Below the pieces are notes generated by a model that worked only from the letters and a program-made list of their open reading frames with translations, was not told the DNA's origin and did not search any database. Positions 57,150-64,000 of a stretch of DNA of 64,000 nt are shown one piece after another. The position numbers and the translations under genes are program-made. The first letter of the stretch is position 1; each line of letters begins with the position of its first letter. This DNA comes from Symbiodinium natans (Eukaryota > Sar > Dinophyceae > Suessiales > Symbiodiniaceae): NCBI GenBank assembly GCA_905221605.1, contig CAJNDS010002420.1:284920-348919 (forward strand), in the 5' to 3' direction.

Positions 57150-57328
57150 TCTAGCAGTCTGAATGCATCAAAAGGCAACCCGATTCACATCAACCCACCG
57201 ACTCTTTTGAACCTCTGCACCCAACCCAAAACCCTAAACCCCAAAACTAATCCGAAACTCTGAGCTCCTTGGGAAGATCCGACCTCGCACACAAAAATCG
57301 AAACCTCCCGAGCCCCCTCAGCCCTACA

Positions 57329-57445
57329 TGGTCACTTCTCTAAAAGTATGGTCCCTTTTGGGGGTCCGTATTGTAACCTGAACCCTAAACCCTGAACCCT
57401 AAACCCTAAACCCTAAAAAGGAACCATATGTTGGAGAAGTGACCA
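57329..57445. mobile_element. family O MITE holding a CCCTAAA array
   Basis: TGGTCACTTCTCTAAAAGTA...TATGTTGGAGAAGTGACCA; CCCTGAA/CCCTAAA units at 57379-57417 between the arms. Confidence 0.88.
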
Positions 57446-57773
57446 AACAATAACTCTCTGCCTAGCAAGGCATAGTGCGACGAGGAGCCTGCATGGCTTT
57501 TGATGGGTTACTGGATCGGGTTTAGGGTTTAGGGTTTAGGGTTTATTAGGGTTTAGGGTTTCTAGGGTTCTAGACGCTCATGGCTTCGGGGTATGTGAAC
57601 AAGAGGGATGTCAATCCGTGATGGCCCTAGTGGACGGGGTCGAGAGTTCATCGGGTTGTTGGGATTTAGGGTTTAGGGTTTATGGTTTAGGATTTAGGGT
57701 TTAGGGGGGTTTGTAGGGTTTTGAGGGTTTAGTTTAGGGTGCAGCTGGGCTTTTCAACTCCTAAATCCACGAC

Positions 57774-57896
57774 CAATTGCTTAAGAACCCCCCAAAGAAT
57801 GAAAGAAAATATTCTTCCTCATAATAATTGTACTTCAGGGATTGCTATTGTTTTTGTTTTTTTTTAATAATTGTTTTGGGGTTCTTAAGCAAATCG
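57774..57896. mobile_element. family G MITE
   Basis: AATTGCTTAAGAACCCCCC...GGGGTTCTTAAGCAAATCG. Confidence 0.88.
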
Positions 57897-58153
57897 TCGT
57901 CCATGGATTCAGACTCTCGGACGGGACATCCCTGCTGATCTCTGCGAGGAGAAGTGATTGTAGATTTAAGGGATGATATAGGGCCCTCATTCCCTCATGC
58001 CCTACTAAGAACCAGCCAGTTATACAGGCTCAAGATTTTGCAAGATCTAGGGCTCTAGGGTTTGCATGTCTTGGTGGCTAAGGGCAAAAAACATCTGAAG
58101 CATAGCAGGGCAGAAAGAAAGCCCCCGGGTAAACGGCAACACGCCAAACCATG

Positions 58154-58312
58154 GGATCCTAAGTATGGGCCCTTAGTTCGGGTCCCCTGATATAGGGTTT
58201 AGGGTTTAGGGTTTAGGGTTTAGGGTTTAGGGTTTAGGGTTTAGGGTGATCCCCTTCAATCCCTTTAAACAAGGGTAAGGGACCACATGAAGGGCCCATG
58301 GTTCCAACCTTA
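58154..58312. mobile_element. family E MITE holding TTTAGGG units
   Basis: GATCCTAAGTATGGGCCCTT...AAGGGCCCATGGTTCC. A TTTAGGG array of about 7 units at 58193-58246 sits in the middle; copy 59349-59482 has none. Confidence 0.8.
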
Positions 58313-58614
58313 GACAAACAGGCCTTCATCAGGGCTACGAGCTTTCTGGGGCCAGAGGCTCGGGGAGTTTTCGGGGTTGTTTTCCCGGGTTGTCATGGCA
58401 CGGCTGCAGAACTCGGATGGACCTGCAGTACACAGAAAACCCTAAACCCTAAACCCTAAACCCTAAACCCTAAACCCTAAACCCTAAACCCTCTTGCCTC
58501 CTCCGACCCCCTCTGTCGGACAAATGTTACGGGTGTTTCGAAACCTCTGGACCCAACCGAAGCGAACACCAGACAGGGGAACAAGGGGGGCCGCCTGGAG
58601 GCCCGGCACGATTG

Positions 58615-58775
58615 CCCTAAACCCTAAACCCCTTAAAGCCCTTAAAGCCCTTAAAGCCCTTAAACCCCTTAAAGCCCTTAAAGCCCTTAAAGCCCTTAAA
58701 GCCCTTAAAGCCCTTAAAGCCCTTAAACCCCTTAAACCCCTTAAACCCCTTAACCCTAAACCCTAAACCCTAGAG
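58615..58775 (-). repeat. CCCTTAAAG 9-mer array
   Basis: About fifteen copies of CCCTTAAAG/CCCTTAAAC bounded by CCCTAAA units. Being a multiple of three, it gives an open KALKALKAL frame that is not a gene. Confidence 0.95.
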
Positions 58776-59348
58776 GCCCTCCTGGAGCTCCAATCCCTAC
58801 GAAGACTGGGCTTCGGACTGTCAAAGGCGGCTCCAAATCGTCTACAGGCTGGCGAACGACCTCAGGGCCGCTGCTTTGAAAGAGCATCAACCCTAAACCC
58901 TAAACCCTAAACCCTAAACCCTAACCCTAAACCATCTATCTATCAGGCAATCTACAAGTTTGCAGGGTTCAGGGGAGTGAGGTGGGATGCGCTTGCTAGG
59001 CGCCAGCTGCAACTTTTTGCTTATGCGCTGTTGGGTTGCCGCCACCCTCAAGGGGAAAGGGGTATAGCGACACCCCATTGAGATAGGGGAACATGAAGCT
59101 CGACTGGCTTTTGCTTTCTCAACCCTGATGCCCTGTCCAGACGACCGTGAGGGTCGTACTCTAAATTAAATCGGGCTAACTAGGGTTTCTTTTGAGCTCC
59201 TTCTTTACATAAGGTGCCGTGCTACCAAAAGGGGCCCCAAAAAGGGAAAGCAATCTGGAGACCTGCCCACGACCCCCCGTAGCCTGGACAAAGCACCCAT
59301 GGCACCGGTTCGAGCCCTGGATGGGCGAATGACTTACCTCGCCTCTTA

Positions 59349-59482
59349 GGGTGGCTACAATAGTATGGGCCCTTAAACGGGGACCCCTTATATACCCCTT
59401 GTATACCCCTGATATACCCTATACACATGAAGGGCCCGTACATCAGAACCCCATATTCAGGGCCCATGAAACTACCCTTATC
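59349..59482. mobile_element. family E MITE
   Basis: TTAGGGTGGCTACAATAGTA...GGGCCCATGAAACTACCCTT, array-free relative of the copy at 58154. Confidence 0.8.
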
Positions 59483-59599
59483 CCACTTAAACAAACAGAC
59501 TCCGAGCACGGCAGATGCTGGAGATCTGAGCACTAAATCTTAAACCCTACCAAACCCTATGAACCCTTAGCACTGTATCCTAAACCCAAGAACCAACCC

Positions 59600-59660
59600 T
59601 ATAGACCCTGCAAACCCTGTAAACCCTGTAAACCCTGTAAACCCTGTAAACCCTGTAAAA
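59600..59660 (-). repeat. CCCTGTAAA 9-mer array
   Basis: Six to seven copies of CCCTGTAAA, another expanded form of the telomere unit. Confidence 0.9.
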
Positions 59661-60469
59661 CCAGAAGAAAGCCTTAACCCGAAGAAGTTGCTTTGTGGTC
59701 TTCTTCTGGCCAAGCAAGCAGAGTCACCGAGTCAGCCGTTGTCTACCCAAGAAATAACTTACGAAGAGTCTCAAGCACAGACTTGGCAGGGCACTTGCAG
59801 GACAAGTGACCAACAATAATATACTCTTTTTTTTGCGGCGGGGTTGGGTCGGTTGAAGTATAAGGTTTGGGGCTACACCTAAACCCTAAGAAAAGGAATG
59901 AAGGCCTACTCTGGGTCCTGTTCAAGCCCTTAAGCATACCGCTCAAGGGCGCCCACCCAAGAGCGCCTGTGGCGGCGCTCTGCAGGATCTGGCGAGTCCT
60001 CGGAAGTGTGGGGTTTAGGGTTTAGGGTTTAGGGTTTAGGGCTTAGGGCTTAGGGCTTAGGGCTTGGGGTTTAGGTTTTTGGTTTTAGGTTTTGGGGCTT
60101 GGCATTCTTTGTAACATTGTTGGACAATTTGGGGCCGAGCCTATGGGCTAGGGATTCAATGCTGAGATATTCGGGGGTGTGGGGCTGTGCGGAGTTTTGG
60201 GGTAGAAGCTTCTCCATTAGGGTCGAGGGTGCTTGGGGTGAGGGTTTACGGTTTTAAAGGGCTTGGGGGCCCTAAACCCTAAACCCTAAACCCTAAACCC
60301 TAAACCCTAAACCCTAAACCCTAAACCCGACACACTATAGGCTTGAGAGTTTCTACGTTTTGCAGGGCGGAGTGGGGAGCCAACGATTCGAGCATTTGTT
60401 CTCCACCTAAAGCTTCTGTAGACGTTGATTCGGCCTTCGATTCTGAGGGTGTTGGGGTTTGGGTATAGG

Positions 60470-60715
60470 GTATGGGTTATAGGGTGATAGGGTTATAGGG
60501 TTATAGGGTTATAGGGCTATAGGGCTATAGGGTTATAGGGTTATAGGGTTATAGGGTTATAGGGTTATAGGGCTATAGGGCTATAGGGCTATAGGGTTAT
60601 AGGGCTATAGGGTTATAGGGTTATAGGGTTATAGGGCTATAGGGCTATAGGGTTATAGGGTTATAGGGTTATAGGGTTTAGGGTTTAGGGTTAGGATTTA
60701 GGGTTTAGGGTTTAG
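60470..60715 (+). repeat. TTATAGGG/CTATAGGG 8-mer array
   Basis: About twenty-five 8-mers alternating TTATAGGG and CTATAGGG, ending in TTTAGGG units. Apparently an insertion variant of the telomere unit that was amplified. Confidence 0.95.
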
Positions 60716-62352
60716 CTGTAAAGGCTGGCTTGTCAGACGACGAGTCTGAGCGGGCGGCGCCACATGGCCAGGCGAGGCGGGCCCCCGAACTCGCAGGCAA
60801 TCCAAACGCGGCAGGCTCGGGAGAAGCAGGTGCAACTCCCTAAAAGGTTTAGGGTTTAGGGTTTAGGGTTTAGGGTTTTAGGGCTTAGGGCTTAGGGTTA
60901 GGCTAAACCCTAAACCCTACACCCTAAACCCTAAGCCCTGAACTCGATGGTTCGGGATGATTCAGACTTGCAGCTCGAAACCAAACCTCAATTACCACAA
61001 ACATGGGCCGGAACTTGCAGGAACCAGGTTTAGGGTTTAGGGTTTAGGGTTTAGGGTTTAGGGTTTAGGGTTTAGGGTTTAGGGTTTAGGGTTTAGGGTT
61101 TAGGGCTACTACCCTAAGAGCTCAACCTGAAACCCTCAGCCCGAAGCCCTGACACAAGACTGCACATGATGCCGGCCAGGCCTTACATGCTTTCAGGCCT
61201 TAGGGTTTAGGGTTTAGGGGGGGGGGGGTGGTCCTAAACCCTAAACCCTAACCCTAAACCCTAAACCCTAAACCCTAAACCCGAGACCCACAAAGGCACC
61301 TAGGGAACTGCGGTTTGGTTCATGACAAGCGAGGGTTTAGGGTTTAGGGTTTAGGGTTTAGGGTTTAGGGTTTAGGGTTTAGGGTTATTTTAGGGTCCCA
61401 AGTCGGGGAGCCCCACCTTGGGAACCAAATGAACCCCCAAAATCGGGGTCATAGTCCCGATCCTACTCTAATCATTGAGGTATATGAACCCAACACTCTT
61501 TCAGGGCTCAGTTCGTCCTGAAGGCATGCATCACAAGGCAAGGCCCCCCAAACCGCTGAAAGGCCTCTTCTTTTAGGTTTTTGGGCCCATAACAGCCTTC
61601 TTGTGTAAGGTTTGGGCTATTTTGAGCATTTTGAGCCTAGGGCATTACATAGCCAGGCAACCAATCACCACCACGACACCCTCGGCTCAAAACAGTTCAT
61701 GGCGAAGTATGCAACCCCGGCCGCATGGAAAATATAGACTCTCCCAATAGTCGGATTCCCTTAGAACAAGGACCCCAGCAAGGTACCCCTAATCTCGGAA
61801 ACCCCAATATGAAAGCATGCAGCTCAACACCTGTTATCCTGCCGCGATACTTGCGATGGGACACACGCGAACATTCATGCACCGGAATTCGTCATAAATC
61901 TGTAGACATTCGTTCCCGACTCCCGCACCCCCACTTTCAGCAATGACACCGTCCGATTGAAGCAAAATTTCCCCCACAAGGGCGCAACCCGGGGCTTGGT
62001 ACCGAGGCCCGCATCTTCGAATAATCGGGTGGGTTTAGGGTTTGGGGTTTAGGGTTTAGGGTTTAGGGTTTAGGGGTTTAGGGGTTTAGGGGTTTAGGGG
62101 TTTAGGGGTTTAGGGGTTTGGGGTCTAGGGGTTTAGGGGTTTTGGGTTTACCCTAAACCCTAAACCCGGAAATCATGACTGCAAAGGGGCCAAAGTCTTC
62201 CTTGATGCAGTAGAATCATGTCTTGCCATGCTTATGCCTCAAGGCAAACCCTAAACCCTAAACGCTATACCCTAAACCCTAAACCCTAAACCCTAAACCC
62301 TAAACATTGTCGATGGACTGGGGGTCGGCAGCGAGAACTTACCCTATCGAGC

Positions 62353-62391
62353 TTGCGACGGGGTATAGACCTCCTCGGAGGTCTACAGCAA
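62353..62391 (-). CDS. candidate micro-exon
   Basis: Short frame LRGGLYPVASSIG between CCCGCTTGCTGTAG and the near-consensus donor GG|GTAAGT. Too short to judge coding potential; reported for the strong splice sites only. Confidence 0.22.
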
Positions 62392-62594
62392 GCGGGAGCA
62401 TTATGGCGCTTGCGGAGCGACAGCTCGGTTTAGGGTTTAGGGTTTAGGGTTTAGGGTTTAGGGCTTAGGGCTTAGGGCTTAGGGCTTAGGGGTGCGGAGC
62501 CCAGTTCGTTAAGATGAAAAGAAGCAGTACAAAGTATGCCATCCTGACCAGAACCACCAAAAAACACAAAGAAGAAGTCCCTGTCCCCTGTACA

Positions 62595-62684
62595 TTGGGA
62601 TGTCCCCCCTTATACTAACAGTCCTTAACTGGGATTATAATAGGGGGTACGATAATTCCTATCGTATAAGGGGGAACATCCCAA
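62595..62684. mobile_element. family A MITE, 90 bp
   Basis: TTGGGATGTCCCCCCTTATA...GGGGGAACATCCCAA, flanks CCTGTACA and CCTATGCA (6 of 8 equal). Confidence 0.9.
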
Positions 62685-63219
62685 CCTATGCACCCTAAAA
62701 CGCATGCCCTTACTGAGTTCTTAGCCTCCCACATCACCCCACACTCTTGGATCTCGCAAGCGCACTCAACGCAACCCAGTCAAAGAAACGTCGTTTCGCA
62801 TAAGACGACTTTTGACGGGGCCCACTGTCCGCTCAGAATGTTCAAGGGTTTGGCGGCGAGTTTAGCGTTTAGTAAACCCTAAACCCTAAACCCTGAACCC
62901 TGAACCCTAAACCCTAAACCCTAAACCCTAAACCCTAAACCCTAAACTCAGGGGGCAGGGCAGTGAGCTCCACATAAACGGCAGCTCTCAGAAGGCTACC
63001 ATCCTGCGGCTACTGCTGCGTCACTGTGAAGGGTTTAGGGTTTAGGGTTTAGGGTTTAGGGTTTAGGGTTTAGGGTTTCGGGTTTAGGAGCAGAGCATCT
63101 TCCACAAAAACGAACAGCTTTGCACACTTCTGGAGGTTCACAAATTATACCCGGAGCCCTAACAATGCCTTCTATTATATGTATATGAAAAAGGACCCCT
63201 TAAATACCCCTGGCAGCCA

Positions 63220-63356
63220 CAAGTCGTTGCTTGCAACTTCAGCGGAGTAGCCGCACTAGTGATCCAGCGACCAAACGTGGAAGCTCGCAAGTCGTTGCTT
63301 GCAACTTCAGCGGACCGTACTGGTATTCCAACGACCAACGTGGAAGCTTGAAACCT
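63220..63356 (+). repeat. 68-bp tandem duplication
   Basis: AAGTCGTTGCTTGCAACTTC AGCGGA starts at 63221 and again at 63289; the following CCAACGTGGAAGCT part is also repeated with changes. Confidence 0.92.
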
Positions 63357-63386
63357 CTCACGAAGGTGCTTACATGGGCGAATCTT

Positions 63387-63494
63387 GGCTACTATTTGCT
63401 TAAGAACCCCAAAAGAATACAAAATCATAATCCCTATGTTACCCTTATAAGGAAAAGTATCTTTCATTTTTTGGGGTTCTTAAGCAATTAGTAG
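63387..63494. mobile_element. family G MITE
   Basis: GGCTACTATTTGCTTAAGAA...TTCTTAAGCAATTAGTAG. Other copies 57774-57896, 56975-57149, 17189-17494 (long, AT-rich) and a short one at 3261-3328. Confidence 0.88.
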
Positions 63495-64000
63495 TCGGTG
63501 TTCACGGCAGAAGCGGAACCAAATTCTGCGACGGCACCGTGAGTCCGTGGCTTATTGGCACCTGGAAAGATATGAGAGCACTTCACTATGGCCCCGTTTT
63601 GGATACCCTAAACCCTAAACCCTAAACCCTCAACCCTAAACCCTAAACCCGAATCATAGCTGGGGGCCGCCTTATAATGAGCTCAGGTTCAGTGAGTCCG
63701 AAGTCCATCAGGGGCGCCCAAACGCGCCAAAAGGCTTCTGTCTGGTACAGGTTTCAGGTTTAGGGTTTAGGGTTTAGGGTTTAGGGCTTAGGGTTTAGGG
63801 TTTAGGGTTTCGGGTTTTCAGGGTTAGGGTTTTGGGTGGGTCAAGCCGAGATCTGCGCCGCAATCTCCGGACTCTAGCAGGACAACGGCCTCTGCCAATT
63901 ACGCAAAGAGACTAGGCTTCCAGGCCCCCTTCCTAACATGTTTAGGGTTTAGGGTTTAGGGTTAAGGGTTTAGAAGTCTTCAGGGCCCTTCCTAACATGT

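Noticed and set aside
58494-58766. KALKALKAL-type open frame
   Set aside because: The 9-mer telomere-variant repeat is a multiple of three, so no stop can occur.

Overview
This 64 kb window looks like nuclear DNA of an alveolate, most probably a dinoflagellate. Evidence: (1) arrays of the telomeric heptamer TTTAGGG, in both orientations, recur every few hundred bases; (2) every gene I can recognise is cut into very short exons (about 20-160 nt), with introns that start GT, GC or GA and acceptors that are almost always AG followed by G, a splice pattern known from dinoflagellates; (3) short inverted-repeat (MITE-like) elements occur everywhere and at least one behaves as an intron. There are no bacterial operons, rRNA, tRNA or CRISPR arrays that I can see. 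Most long open frames are low-complexity or repeat translations.

Recognisable genes, all on the minus strand: an acyltransferase-3 (OafA/NRF-6-like) membrane protein in 5.9-11.2 kb (possibly continuing to about 2.2 kb and upstream past 11.2 kb); a cyclophilin-type peptidyl-prolyl isomerase whose nine exons in 33.9-39.8 kb join in phase to give nearly the whole domain; a 4-TM protein C-terminus at 45.4-46.1 kb; an HSC20/HscB-type J-protein at 53.2-54.05 kb; and an unrecognised helical protein at 43.66-43.9 kb with a 39-nt repeat-derived intron. Further exon-like segments are listed with low confidence, because similar-looking segments also occur inside proven cyclophilin introns.

Layout: 0-20 kb, dense telomere-like arrays, acyltransferase gene and many unassigned exon-like pieces; 20-33 kb, arrays, CA/GA and AT microsatellites and MITEs; 33.9-39.8 kb, cyclophilin; 40.3-40.7 kb, a complete 403-bp TIR element; 41-44 kb, AT and CG microsatellites and the longest telomere-like array (43.4-43.65 kb); 44-53 kb, nested MITEs and membrane or helical protein exons; 53-54 kb, HSC20; 55-64 kb, mostly repeats, including 7-, 8- and 9-mer variants of the telomere unit.

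Main idea: interstitial telomere-like repeats are a standard component of introns here. In the recognised genes almost every intron holds an array, and several arrays touch the exon so that the repeat itself supplies the splice site (TTTAG|G acceptor; G|GTTTAGGG or |GCCCTAAA donor). The same arrays also sit inside MITE copies, including one with an array-free relative in this window. All exon calls were made by eye and need transcript confirmation.
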